Shown piece after piece: positions 43,424-52,552 of a stretch of DNA of 64,000 bases. The translations under genes were made by a program, and so were the position numbers. Below the pieces are notes generated by a model. It saw only the letters and a list, made by a program, of their open reading frames with translations, had not been told where the DNA came from and ran no database searches. The stretch covers positions 1 through 64,000 of the forward strand of contig VSPD01000006.1 in NCBI GenBank assembly GCA_009775125.1. The letters run 5' to 3'. Origin of the DNA: Muribaculaceae bacterium (GTDB taxonomy: Bacteria > Bacteroidota > Bacteroidia > Bacteroidales > Muribaculaceae). Every line of letters begins with the position of its first letter. The first letter of the stretch is position 1.

Positions 43424-46312
43424 ATGTCATTGAAAATTTCGCTTACGGCTGCTGTCGCGCTTGTCGCGCTGCAAGCCTCGGCCGACATTGTGCAGGCCGG
43501 CAGCGGCAGTTACACTACGGTCTTTCCCGGCAATGATGCCGCAGGACGCAACAGTTTCCCCAACGCAACACCTCTCGTAACCGGTAACGCCGCTTTGCGC
43601 CCCGTGCCGACAAACGACTGGTGGTCGCCAAAACTTACCAAAGCTGTTCCAAACAATATGTTCAACTATCCCTTGGGCGTTCGCACGCTCATGGACGGTT
43701 TCGACATGCAGAAAACCATGTTCAATCAGGCGCAGTCGGTAGAAAATTCAATCCTCATCTCCACCGCCGGAATATCCTCTGCCGAGTCGAAGGTGAGCGA
43801 TTACACCGACTGGACCGTTACGTTCAACCGCACCCAAGGCGACAAATGGATGGAGGCTACCTTTGGCATCGGCATGCCGATGGCCTACTTCACAAAGAGC
43901 GACAACGCCGGCGACGTAACCGTCGCGTTCAACGGCCAGGCATCGGTCGACGGCAATATCCTTATTGTCACGGGAAGTTACAACGGCGCCTCTTTTGCCG
44001 TCTATGCACCTTCCGGCTCGACATGGACTGTCGATGGCAAGACGGCCACATCTAATCTTGGCGGCCGCAACTATTGGTCGGCGGCAATGCTCCCCGACAA
44101 TGCCAATGCCTCCTCTCAGGCAAAGGCATGGGCGTCGAGCGCGTTTGCGTTTCCGGCCGACACTCGCGCCGAGTGGTCTTACGACCCGGCCAAGGGTGGC
44201 GTGACCACACGCTACGTAGTGACCGTCGACAACAAGGAAGGCACGGGCACAGCCCTCATGGGCCTTCTTCCACACCAGTGGGCCAATCTTGATGCCGCCA
44301 CGTCGCTTCCCTCGGATGCGCCCGAATATAAAACCGTTCGCGGCAAGCTCAAAATGCTGCAAGCCAATGAATTCACCACATGGCTTCCTTTTCATGGCAT
44401 CCTGCCGACGCTTCCGGCGGTGAGCGAAGACACCGGCGGATATTCCGCAGTCGAGCTTAAAAAACTCATAAACGAAGTAATCGACGACCATGGCTTCGAC
44501 CCGTGGACCGACAGCTACAACGACGGCCAGCTGCTCAACCGCATGGTGCAGACGGCCCGAATAGCCGATGAAGCCGGTCTTGTGGATGAAAGCGCGAAGA
44601 TGCGCACACTTATCCGCGAGAAACTCGAAGACTGGCTCTCGTACGAGACAGGCGAAGTCGCATTCCTGTTCTATTATCACGAGCCTTACGGCGCGCTCCT
44701 GGGCTACCCCTCCGGCCACGGTCAGGACAGCAATATCAACGACCATCATTTCCATTGGGGCTACATCATAGGCGCCGCCGCCTATATAGGCCAGAACGAC
44801 CCCGAATGGGCCTCGTCGTGGGGGCCGATGGTTGACCTGCTCGTGCGCGACGCCGCCTCGGCCGACCGCAACGATGAGCTGTTCCCCTATCAACGATCGT
44901 TCAGCCCCTATGCCGGCCACTGCTGGGCCAACGGCTTCGGCACATCCGGCCCCGGCAACGACCAGGAATCCACCTCCGAGGCCATGCAATTCCACTCCAA
45001 TCTTCTGCACTGGGCTGAGGTGACGGGCAACAAGGCCCTGCGCGACCAGGCCGTGTATATGTATGTAACCGAGGTGTCGGCAACGAATGAATATTGGTTC
45101 GACCGCGAGCATCGCAATTTCGAATCGTCGTACAACCACTTCCTTGCCTCCCGCGTATTCACCAACGGCTACGACTACGAAAACTTCTGGGGCGGAGGCG
45201 CAGCCGGTTCGCTCGGTATCGAAATCTATCCCGTTCATGCCGGTTCGTTCTACCTTGTCGACGATGCCAAATGGGCCGACAGCTACTGGAACGCGATGTG
45301 CTCCGAGACAGGAATCCTCAACAAAGACACCAACCCCAACATATGGTACGACACATGGTGGAAATTCCTTGCCATGATACGTCCCGAGAGAGCACTCGAA
45401 CTCTACGACGCCTATCCCGGCCGCACGATGAAATTCGGCGTGTCGCAGGCCCATACCTATCAGTGGCTCCACGCCCTTGCCGGCCTTGGACGCGCCAACC
45501 GCCGGCTCACCGCCGACTGCCCCACGGCAATGGCATTTGACAAAGGCGACGTGCGCACCTATGCCGTGCACAACTATTCCGACGCCGACATCACCGTAAA
45601 ATTCAGCGACGACTTCACCATGACGGCTCCTGCGGGCAAACTTACCACAGCCACCGGCGTGAACCCCGACCCGGTGGAAGAATTGCCCGATACTCCCGGA
45701 GAGCCCACCGACCCCGACAATCCCGACACCCCCGACAATCCCGGCGACGGCTCATGCACCTACACCGACACCGAGGCATCCGACGGCTCATTCTCCGGCC
45801 CCTACACCGTGAAATTCACCACGAAGGGCAACGCTGTGGAAATTACCGCCCGCTTCGACGGCTCTTATGTCGGCATCGACCCGTGCTACCTCTTCGATGA
45901 AACAGACGGATTCCGCGAAATCATGATGTCGAAATCCGGCGATATGACCTGGACCTACACATTAAATAATATAGCAGCCGGCACCACCCTGCGCGTGCGT
46001 GTGAAACTGCCCTACGCAGGAGGCCTCGGCGTGACTAAATATCTCACCTACACAATTGGCGAAGATTGCGACCAATCCGGCATCGGCGATGCCGCCGCGT
46101 CAGCGATAGATTTCCGTTATGACGGCTTGTCGGTGGAAATTGCTGCACCCGGCACGGGTGTGGCGCAGGCATATTCGGTCGATGGCCGTGCCGTGGCCTC
46201 GCGCACATTCTCCGACACCGCCACAATCGACACGCAATCGTGGGCGTCGGGCGTCTACATCATCCTCGTCGACACCCCCTCCGGCTCGCGCACCTTCCGC
46301 ATCATCAAGTAG
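43424..46312 (+). CDS. secreted GH81 endo-beta-1,3-glucanase with T9SS tail (copy 1)
   Basis: 962 residues: signal peptide (1-20), GH81 beta-sandwich and catalytic (alpha/alpha)6 domains (about 25-745), an acidic Pro/Asp/Asn linker (752-775), a carbohydrate-binding-like beta domain resembling CBM56 (about 777-880), and a type IX secretion C-terminal sorting domain (885-962, ending SGVYIILVDTPSGSRTFRIIK). GH81 hallmarks are YNDGQLLNR (365-373), the catalytic Asp in DHHFHWGY (440-447) and the Glu pair in NDQESTSEA (512-520). It would cut beta-1,3-glucan (fungal, algal or cereal) at the cell surface. Paralogous to the next gene over the first ~750 residues. No SusC/SusD genes are nearby. Confidence 0.93.
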   Translation: MSLKISLTAAVALVALQASADIVQAGSGSYTTVFPGNDAAGRNSFPNATPLVTGNAALRPVPTNDWWSPKLTKAVPNNMFNYPLGVRTLMDGFDMQKTMFNQAQSVENSILISTAGISSAESKVSDYTDWTVTFNRTQGDKWMEATFGIGMPMAYFTKSDNAGDVTVAFNGQASVDGNILIVTGSYNGASFAVYAPSGSTWTVDGKTATSNLGGRNYWSAAMLPDNANASSQAKAWASSAFAFPADTRAEWSYDPAKGGVTTRYVVTVDNKEGTGTALMGLLPHQWANLDAATSLPSDAPEYKTVRGKLKMLQANEFTTWLPFHGILPTLPAVSEDTGGYSAVELKKLINEVIDDHGFDPWTDSYNDGQLLNRMVQTARIADEAGLVDESAKMRTLIREKLEDWLSYETGEVAFLFYYHEPYGALLGYPSGHGQDSNINDHHFHWGYIIGAAAYIGQNDPEWASSWGPMVDLLVRDAASADRNDELFPYQRSFSPYAGHCWANGFGTSGPGNDQESTSEAMQFHSNLLHWAEVTGNKALRDQAVYMYVTEVSATNEYWFDREHRNFESSYNHFLASRVFTNGYDYENFWGGGAAGSLGIEIYPVHAGSFYLVDDAKWADSYWNAMCSETGILNKDTNPNIWYDTWWKFLAMIRPERALELYDAYPGRTMKFGVSQAHTYQWLHALAGLGRANRRLTADCPTAMAFDKGDVRTYAVHNYSDADITVKFSDDFTMTAPAGKLTTATGVNPDPVEELPDTPGEPTDPDNPDTPDNPGDGSCTYTDTEASDGSFSGPYTVKFTTKGNAVEITARFDGSYVGIDPCYLFDETDGFREIMMSKSGDMTWTYTLNNIAAGTTLRVRVKLPYAGGLGVTKYLTYTIGEDCDQSGIGDAAASAIDFRYDGLSVEIAAPGTGVAQAYSVDGRAVASRTFSDTATIDTQSWASGVYIILVDTPSGSRTFRIIK

Positions 46313-46317
46313 TTTAG

Positions 46318-46472
46318 GAGATGGTGTGTAAAAAAGGCTGTTTATGCCAAGACTGTAGGGACGCACGGCTCGTGCGTCCTCAGATAAACAATTGATTGTT
46401 AAATAAATATCAATATAGATTTTCGGACGCACGGGCCGTACGTCCCTACCCTTGGTATTTTGACACACCCTC
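46318..46472. mobile_element. MITE-like element, copy A
   Basis: Begins 5 bp after the GH81 stop. A 25-nt near-perfect inverted repeat (46355-46379 with 46425-46449, two mismatches) sits inside shorter outer ends related to GAGGGTGTGTCAAA; the left end is degraded and the right end reads TTTTGACACACCCTC. No coding capacity. A second full copy follows the second GH81 gene, and an internally deleted one lies at 61450-61492. Confidence 0.6.
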
Positions 46473-46529
46473 AAAATAATACTTTGCCATCGGCTTCACA
46501 GCCGGTGGCTATTTTTATATGGAGCCAAA

Positions 46530-46561
46530 TTTGTTAATTTTCTTAAATTGCAGTATCTTTG
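46530..46561 (+). promoter_or_regulatory. promoter of GH81 copy 2
   Basis: TTTG (46530-46533), 20 bp, TATCTTTG (46554-46561): a full consensus. It places the true start at 46612, since the in-frame ATG at 46519 lies upstream of the promoter. Confidence 0.75.
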
Positions 46562-46611
46562 CACCCGAAAATCTATTTTTATCCAAACAATCACAATCTT
46601 TATCACGAAAA

Positions 46612-49600
46612 ATGTTTTCAAAAATTACATTTAGTGTAATTTCCGCGCTTGTCGCCATGCCTGTTTCGGCCGAAATAGTGCAGGTTGGCAGCGGCAGTTA
46701 TACCACCGTATTTCCCGGGACTGATGTCGCAGGCCGCAACAGTTATCCCAACGCAACGCCTCTTGTTACAGGCGAGGCAGCCAAACGTCCTATCCCGACC
46801 AACGACTGGTGGTCGTCGAAACTGAACAAATCGGTTCCCGACAATATGTTCAACTATCCCCTGGGTGTGCGCACGCTCATGGAAGGTTTCGACCTCCAAA
46901 AATCTATGACAGGGCAGGCCCAATCGGTGGAAGGCTCAATAATAATGACCGCTGCCGGCATCACAAATGCCGAGCCGAAAGTGAGCGGCCACACCGACTG
47001 GACCGTTACCTTCAACCGCACCCAGGACGGCAAATGGATGGAAGCCACCTATGGCGTGGGTATGCCCATGGCTTATTTCACCAAGAGCGACAACGCCGGC
47101 GATGTCACAGTCTCAATCAACGGCCAGGCTTCGGTCGACGGCAACATCCTTCTTGTAAAGGGCAGTTACAACGGCGCTTCTTTTGCAATCTATGCTCCTT
47201 CCGGCTCGACTTGGACCGTCAACGGCAAGACGGCTACCTCGAACCTGGGCGGACGCAACTACTGGTCGGCAGTGATGCTTCCCGACAATGTCGATGCCCT
47301 GTCGCAGGCTAAGGCATGGGCTTCGAGCGCGTTCGCATTCCCGGCCGACACTCGCGCAGAGTGGACCTACGACCCGGCCAAGGGCGGCGTCACCACACGC
47401 TACGTCGTGACCGTCGACAACAAGGAAGGCTCCGGCAAAGCCCTTATGGGCCTTTTGCCACACCATTGGGCCAACCTCGACGACTCGTTCTCCGTTCCGG
47501 CCGGAGCACCCGAGTATAAGACTATCCGCGGCCAGCTCAAAATGGTGCAGGCCAACGAATTCTCGACATGGCTGCCGTTCCACGGCATCCTGCCCACGCT
47601 TCCCCCTGTGGCCGACGGCACAGGCGGCTTCTCTATCGCCGAACTCAAAAGCCTCACGTCAGAAGTAATCAATGGCACCGGATTTCAGGAATGGACCGAC
47701 AGTTACAACGACGGCCAGTTGCTTAACCGCCAGGTGCAGACCGCGCGCATAGCCGACGAGGCCGGACTCGCCGCCGAGAGCGATAAATTGCGCGCCAACA
47801 TCCGCACCCGCCTCGAAAAATGGCTTTCATGTAACGCGGGTGATATCGCTTTCATGTTTTACTATCATGAACCTTATGGCACACTTTTGGGCTATCCCGC
47901 CGGTCACGGTCAGGACAGCAATGTCAACGACCACCATTTCCATTGGGGCTATATCATAGGCGCAGCCGCCTACATAGCCCAGACCGACCCCGCCTGGGGC
48001 GCGAAGTGGGGGCCGATGGTCGACCTGCTCGTGCGCGACGCCGCCTCGGCCGACCGCAACGACCCGATGTTCCCTTATCAGCGTTCGTTCAGCCCCTATG
48101 CCGGCCACTGCTGGGCCAACGGCTTTGCCTCCCTTGGTCTCGGCAACGACCAGGAATCTACCTCGGAGTCGATGCAATTTCACTCCAACCTGCTCCACTG
48201 GGCTGAGGTTACGGGAAACAAGGCGTTACGCGACCAGGCAATATATATGTACGTAACCGAGCAGTCGGCTGTGAATGAATATTGGTTCGACATCGAGCAC
48301 CGTAATTTCGATGCAGGTTACACTCATTTCATAGCCTCGCGTGTCTTTACCAATGATTACGACTATAAAAACTTCTGGGGGGCCGGCGCGGAAGGTTCGC
48401 TCGGTATCCATATTTATCCCATCCATGCCGGTTCGTTCTATCTTGCTGACAATGCAAAGTGGGCCGCCGAATTTTGGAGAACAATGTGCAACGAGACCGG
48501 AATCCTTAGTAAAGAGCAAAATGGCGACATATGGTACGACTCATGGTGGAAATTCCTGGCCATGCTCGATGCAGAGAAAGCCATTAAACTATACACCGAC
48601 TATACATACCGTGATATAAAATTCGGCGTGTCGCAGGCTCAGACCTACCAGTGGCTCTATGCCATGGCATCGCTCGGACGTGCCAACCGCCGCCTCACAG
48701 CCGACTGCCCCATGGCAATGGCCTTCGATAAAGGCGATGTCCGCACCTATGCCGTGCATAACTATTCATCGGCCGACATCACCGTGAAATTCAGCGACGG
48801 CTTCACCATGACTGCCAAGGCCGGCAAACTCACCACCGCCACCGGCAAGAATCCCGACCCTGTCGAGGTCCTCGACATACCCGACGTGCCCGATCCCACG
48901 CCTGTCGTGCCTGTTGTAGTGCCGGCCGCTCCGGCTCCGAAGCACGACGCCGCCAACGTGAAGAGTGTGTTCAGCGACGCATACACATCGGTGGCTCCTG
49001 CGCTCAATGTGGGCTCGTGGAACCAGTCGACTGTCGGCGCGATTGAAGCCTGTGGAGGCAACGACGCTTACAAATTCTCCAAATTCAATTATGTAGGCTT
49101 GCAAGTGGATGAAAACAACGGCACAGTCGATGTCTCCGACATGAAATATCTGCATGTCGACCTGTTCGCTCCCGTGGCTATGGATATCAATATCTATCCC
49201 ATTTCTCTCAATCCTACACACGATAAGGACGTGGTGAAAAAGCATCTTGAAGCCGGCGAGTGGAAGTCGTTTGATATCCTCCTGTCGGATTTCCCGAATG
49301 TAAAGTTTGCAGACTTCGGACAGATTAAATTCGACGGTGGCAACGGCTCGCAGACATTCTACCTCGACAATCTCTATTTCTGGACCGATGGCGAGGGAGG
49401 AGATACCCCGGTTGAGCCCGATCCCGTCGACCCGGATGTGATTCCCGCCGCTCCCGCTCCCGAACATGCCGCCGGCGACGTGAAAAGTTTCTTCAGCGGC
49501 AAGTACGAGCCTGCTATGTCGGGCATGTTTGTCGGCGGCTGGGGCCAGGCGACCAAGCACTCGGTCGTAACGCTCGGCGACGGCGACGAGGCCTACAAGT

Positions 49601-50181
49601 TTGAGAACTTCAACTATTTTGGCTTCCAGATGCCGGGCGACGCCACCGTGGATGTCTCCGACATGGAATACCTGCATGTCGACCTCTACGCACCCGAGGC
49701 CATGAGTCTGCGCATTGTGCCCATCTCGCTCAATCCCACTGTTGATGACAGGGGTGTGACCAAAAGCCTTGAAGCGGGCAAATGGAACTCGTTTGACATC
49801 GCATTGTCGGAATTCAGCAGCACTCTCTCACGTGCCGCCGGCGATGTTGATTTCACGAAACTCGGACAGTTCAAGTTTGACGGCGGCTCGGGACAGACCT
49901 TCTATCTCGACAACCTCTACCTCCGCAAGGCCCCGGGCACCACTACCGGTATCGCCGATGCCGAGAACGTTCCCGTAATCTTCCGTCGTGACGGTTCTAC
50001 GGCCTTTATATATGCCGATGGACGTGCAACGGTCCATGCCTATACCGCCGACGGCCGTGCCGTTACAGCGGAATCGTTTGCCGACACCGCCGTTATAGAC
50101 ATGTCGGCGTGGGCGTCGGGCGTCTACATCATCCTCGTCGACACCCCTCGCGGCTCCCGCACCTTCCGCATCATCAAGTAG
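46612..50181 (+). CDS. secreted GH81 endo-beta-1,3-glucanase with two C-terminal modules and T9SS tail (copy 2)
   Basis: 1189 residues from MFSKITFSVISALVAMPVSA (signal peptide). The GH81 region closely follows copy 1, including YNDGQLLNR, DHHFHWGY and NDQESTSES. The C-terminal part differs: instead of a CBM56-like domain there are two tandem ~155-residue beta modules, each starting VPAAPAPKHDAANVKS/IPAAPAPEHAAGDVKS and ending SQTFYLDNLYFW/GQTFYLDNLYLR, probably galactose-binding-like carbohydrate modules. A T9SS sorting domain closes the protein with the same SGVYIILVDTP...SRTFRIIK end. The Ser at the last position of the NDQES motif (Ala in copy 1) should not affect the Glu pair. It has its own promoter. 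Confidence 0.93.
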   Translation: MFSKITFSVISALVAMPVSAEIVQVGSGSYTTVFPGTDVAGRNSYPNATPLVTGEAAKRPIPTNDWWSSKLNKSVPDNMFNYPLGVRTLMEGFDLQKSMTGQAQSVEGSIIMTAAGITNAEPKVSGHTDWTVTFNRTQDGKWMEATYGVGMPMAYFTKSDNAGDVTVSINGQASVDGNILLVKGSYNGASFAIYAPSGSTWTVNGKTATSNLGGRNYWSAVMLPDNVDALSQAKAWASSAFAFPADTRAEWTYDPAKGGVTTRYVVTVDNKEGSGKALMGLLPHHWANLDDSFSVPAGAPEYKTIRGQLKMVQANEFSTWLPFHGILPTLPPVADGTGGFSIAELKSLTSEVINGTGFQEWTDSYNDGQLLNRQVQTARIADEAGLAAESDKLRANIRTRLEKWLSCNAGDIAFMFYYHEPYGTLLGYPAGHGQDSNVNDHHFHWGYIIGAAAYIAQTDPAWGAKWGPMVDLLVRDAASADRNDPMFPYQRSFSPYAGHCWANGFASLGLGNDQESTSESMQFHSNLLHWAEVTGNKALRDQAIYMYVTEQSAVNEYWFDIEHRNFDAGYTHFIASRVFTNDYDYKNFWGAGAEGSLGIHIYPIHAGSFYLADNAKWAAEFWRTMCNETGILSKEQNGDIWYDSWWKFLAMLDAEKAIKLYTDYTYRDIKFGVSQAQTYQWLYAMASLGRANRRLTADCPMAMAFDKGDVRTYAVHNYSSADITVKFSDGFTMTAKAGKLTTATGKNPDPVEVLDIPDVPDPTPVVPVVVPAAPAPKHDAANVKSVFSDAYTSVAPALNVGSWNQSTVGAIEACGGNDAYKFSKFNYVGLQVDENNGTVDVSDMKYLHVDLFAPVAMDINIYPISLNPTHDKDVVKKHLEAGEWKSFDILLSDFPNVKFADFGQIKFDGGNGSQTFYLDNLYFWTDGEGGDTPVEPDPVDPDVIPAAPAPEHAAGDVKSFFSGKYEPAMSGMFVGGWGQATKHSVVTLGDGDEAYKFENFNYFGFQMPGDATVDVSDMEYLHVDLYAPEAMSLRIVPISLNPTVDDRGVTKSLEAGKWNSFDIALSEFSSTLSRAAGDVDFTKLGQFKFDGGSGQTFYLDNLYLRKAPGTTTGIADAENVPVIFRRDGSTAFIYADGRATVHAYTADGRAVTAESFADTAVIDMSAWASGVYIILVDTPRGSRTFRIIK

Positions 50182-50189
50182 AGCGGGAA

Positions 50190-50340
50190 GAGGGTGTGTC
50201 AAAGCTGTTTATGCCGAGATTGTAGGGACGCACGGCTCGTGCGTCCGCAGATAAACAATTGTTTATCGATCAATTACCAATATGGTTTCCCGGACGCACG
50301 GGCCGTACGTCCCTACTGTTTGGTATTTTGACATACCCTC
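50190..50340. mobile_element. MITE-like element, copy B
   Basis: Outer inverted ends GAGGGTGTGTCAAA (50190-50203) and TTTGACATACCCTC (50327-50340) enclose a 25-nt inverted repeat (50222-50246 with 50292-50316). It starts 8 bp after the stop of GH81 copy 2, the same relative place as copy A, so it was probably duplicated along with the gene. Confidence 0.65.
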
Positions 50341-50351
50341 ATAAAATAAAT

Positions 50352-50387
50352 AAAACGCCACGAAGCCAGGGCTTCGTGGCGTTTTCT
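50352..50387 (+). terminator. terminator after GH81 copy 2
   Basis: A 13-bp or longer perfect stem (50354-50366 with 50371-50383) followed by TTTTCTCTTT. Confidence 0.8.
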
Positions 50388-50428
50388 CTTTCAAGAAATG
50401 TTAATTTAAAATAAATTAAGGTAAAAAT

Positions 50429-50460
50429 ATTGACAAAGGGTAGTTTTTGTGTTAATTTTG
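50429..50460 (+). promoter_or_regulatory. promoter of the ftsX operon
   Basis: ATTG (50429-50432), 20-bp spacer, TAATTTTG (50453-50460), about 110 bp before the ftsX start. Likely drives ftsX-DUF3098-uppP-truB and possibly queA. Confidence 0.55.
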
Positions 50461-50572
50461 CAGTTGATTTCGCCTAAATGTGCCGTTTTGTGCCGTGTGG
50501 CGGAGCAAAAGATTGTAAAACGTTGGCAGCAACGGTATTTTCCAAAATTTCTAAGGCCAAATTTTGTAAATA

Positions 50573-51445
50573 ATGACCCGGCATAAAAATACTCATATAT
50601 CCACCTTGGGTTCGCAAGTCACATCGGTGATAAGTGTGGCTCTTGTGTTGGTGATTGTTGGGGTTATGGCATTGATGGCTTCGGCGGCGCATCTTGCTTC
50701 TGACTCGCTTCGCGGCGAGATGGCCATGATTTGCCGCCTCGACCTTGGCGCCACGGCTGCCGATGCCGACCGCATGAAGCAAGAGTTTGGCCGGGCCGGA
50801 TACCTGTCGTCGTGGCTCTATACCTCGCCAGACGATGTCCTTGCCCAGGAAATGGAATACAATGCGGATATTATCGGCCTTCTCGACGAGAATCCGTATT
50901 CCGGCGAGTTCGAGCTGCGGCTGAAACCCGCCTATGTCAATCCCGACTCCATGAACATGATAGCGATGCGCCTTGAAAGTATCGATTGCGTCGACGAGGT
51001 GGTGTCGCCGGCCGAGGCCGCCGCCGCGGTAAACGCCGCATACGGCAAACTTATGTTAGTGCTGTCGGTAGTCGGGGCCGCACTCTTGCTAATCTCCATT
51101 GTCCTTATCAACAACACGATAAGCCTTTCGATATATTCCCGCCGTTTCCTTATCCATTCGATGCGCCTTGTCGGAGCAACGGGTGGATTTATCCGCCGTC
51201 CGTTTGTAAAGGCCGGCGTGATTATGGGCGTGTTGGCCGGTGCGCTTGCATCGTGTGTGGTGTGTGGCATCCAGGGCTATGTGCGCACGGTGGAGATTGA
51301 TTTCCTCCTTGCTATGCCGTGGCCGGCCGTGGCTGCCGTATGCGCGGGCCTGGTTGTGCTCGGCGTGATAATATGCGGCCTGTCGGCAGTGTTTGCCACA
51401 AACCGCTATCTGCGTTTGTCTTACGATAAAATGTTTCAAAAGTGA
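50573..51445 (+). CDS. ftsX: cell division protein FtsX
   Basis: A 290-residue membrane protein that with the ATPase FtsE (not in this window) couples division to peptidoglycan hydrolase activation. Topology is as expected: one N-terminal helix (VISVALVLVIVGVMALMA), an extracytoplasmic domain of about 120 residues, then three helices including LVLSVVGAALLLISIVLI with the conserved NNTISLSIYSRRFLIHSMRLVGAT cytoplasmic segment. Short FtsX of this type is usual in Bacteroidota. The next gene starts within its stop codon. Confidence 0.92.
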   Translation: MTRHKNTHISTLGSQVTSVISVALVLVIVGVMALMASAAHLASDSLRGEMAMICRLDLGATAADADRMKQEFGRAGYLSSWLYTSPDDVLAQEMEYNADIIGLLDENPYSGEFELRLKPAYVNPDSMNMIAMRLESIDCVDEVVSPAEAAAAVNAAYGKLMLVLSVVGAALLLISIVLINNTISLSIYSRRFLIHSMRLVGATGGFIRRPFVKAGVIMGVLAGALASCVVCGIQGYVRTVEIDFLLAMPWPAVAAVCAGLVVLGVIICGLSAVFATNRYLRLSYDKMFQK

Positions 51446-51708
51446 ATAATAAAGAATCTGAAAAGAAATCTGCGATAGTTCCCGAGCCCGAAAGCCGGAA
51501 ACCGCTGTTGCGCAACAATTATGTGATGATGGCCGTGGCCGCGTTGCTTATTGTTGTCGGTTTCATACTCATGTCGGGCAGCGGTTCGACGGAAGAAGCC
51601 TACAATCCCGAGATTTTCTCAACGCGCAGAATCGTGGTTGGCCCGATTGTAAGTTTTATCGGCTATGTGTTCATGGCCGTGGCCATTATAATTAAACCCC
51701 GCAACTGA
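51442..51708 (+). CDS. DUF3098 membrane protein
   Basis: 88 residues with two transmembrane helices (MMAVAALLIVVGFILMSG and VVGPIVSFIGYVFMAVAIII) joined by a short YNPEIFSTRRI loop, characteristic of DUF3098. The start is GTG, overlapping the ftsX stop (GTGA), so translation is coupled. DUF3098 is consistently found between ftsX and uppP in Bacteroidota; its role in envelope growth is unproven. Confidence 0.9.
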   Translation: MNNKESEKKSAIVPEPESRKPLLRNNYVMMAVAALLIVVGFILMSGSGSTEEAYNPEIFSTRRIVVGPIVSFIGYVFMAVAIIIKPRN

Positions 51709-51710
51709 AA

Positions 51711-52529
51711 ATGGATACAGTTCAGGCCTTGATTATGGGTATTGTGCAAGGACTTGCCGAATACCTGCCTATAAGTTCGAGCGGACATCTTGAAATATGC
51801 CGCGAAATCCTCGGACTCGACCTCACGGGAGCCGAGAGCATCGAATTCGACGTGATGCTGCATGTGGCCACAGTGCTAAGCACCATCGTGGTGCTCTGGC
51901 GCGAGTTTATGCCGCTGTGCACATCGTTTTTCACCGTGAAGCGCGACGCAAATTTCTATTATGTGCTCAAAATCCTGGTATCGTGCATCCCCGTGGGCAT
52001 TGTCGGACTTTGCTTCAAGGAGCAGATCGAGCAATTTTTCGGAAGCGGCCTTCTGGTAGTAGGCATCTGCCTTTGCGTCACCGCGGCTCTTCTTGCTTTC
52101 GCATATTTTTTCCGCACGTCGCCCCTCACGGCCAAAGGCTATGTGGCGCGTGACGTGACCTGGACCGACGCTTTTATTATCGGATGCGCCCAGGCCGTGG
52201 CAGTGCTCCCCGGATTAAGCCGCAGCGGCTCGACCATTGCCACCGGTATCCTTCTTGGCGACGACCGTGCCAAGGTAGCCCAGTTCTCGTTCTTCATGGT
52301 TATAATCCCCATCCTCGGCGAGGCTCTCCTTGGCATGAAAGACCTTGTCACCGAAGGCCCCACCGGCTCCGTCGGCTTTGTGCCTATGATTGTCGGATTT
52401 ATCGCTTCGTTTGTCGTGGGCTGTATTGCTTGCAAATGGATGCTCAATATCGTGAAGCGCGGCAAAATGGTATGGTTTGCCGTCTACTGCCTTGTAGCCG
52501 GTGCAATCTGCCTCGTTTACTCATTGTAA
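51711..52529 (+). CDS. uppP: undecaprenyl-diphosphatase
   Basis: A 272-residue polytopic membrane enzyme (BacA family) that recycles undecaprenyl diphosphate to the monophosphate used for peptidoglycan and for the capsule pathway in this window. Signature regions: EYLPISSSGHLEI (about 19-31) and PGLSRSGSTIATGILLG, supplying the catalytic Glu, Ser and Arg. About eight helices. Only 2 bp separate it from DUF3098. Confidence 0.95.
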   Translation: MDTVQALIMGIVQGLAEYLPISSSGHLEICREILGLDLTGAESIEFDVMLHVATVLSTIVVLWREFMPLCTSFFTVKRDANFYYVLKILVSCIPVGIVGLCFKEQIEQFFGSGLLVVGICLCVTAALLAFAYFFRTSPLTAKGYVARDVTWTDAFIIGCAQAVAVLPGLSRSGSTIATGILLGDDRAKVAQFSFFMVIIPILGEALLGMKDLVTEGPTGSVGFVPMIVGFIASFVVGCIACKWMLNIVKRGKMVWFAVYCLVAGAICLVYSL

Positions 52530-52552
52530 TAACCCCCTGAAAACTCGTTGAA

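Noticed and set aside
46519..46611. ATG at 46519 as start of GH81 copy 2
   Set aside because: It lies upstream of the promoter's -33 and -7 boxes. The ATG at 46612 gives a proper signal peptide, as in copy 1.
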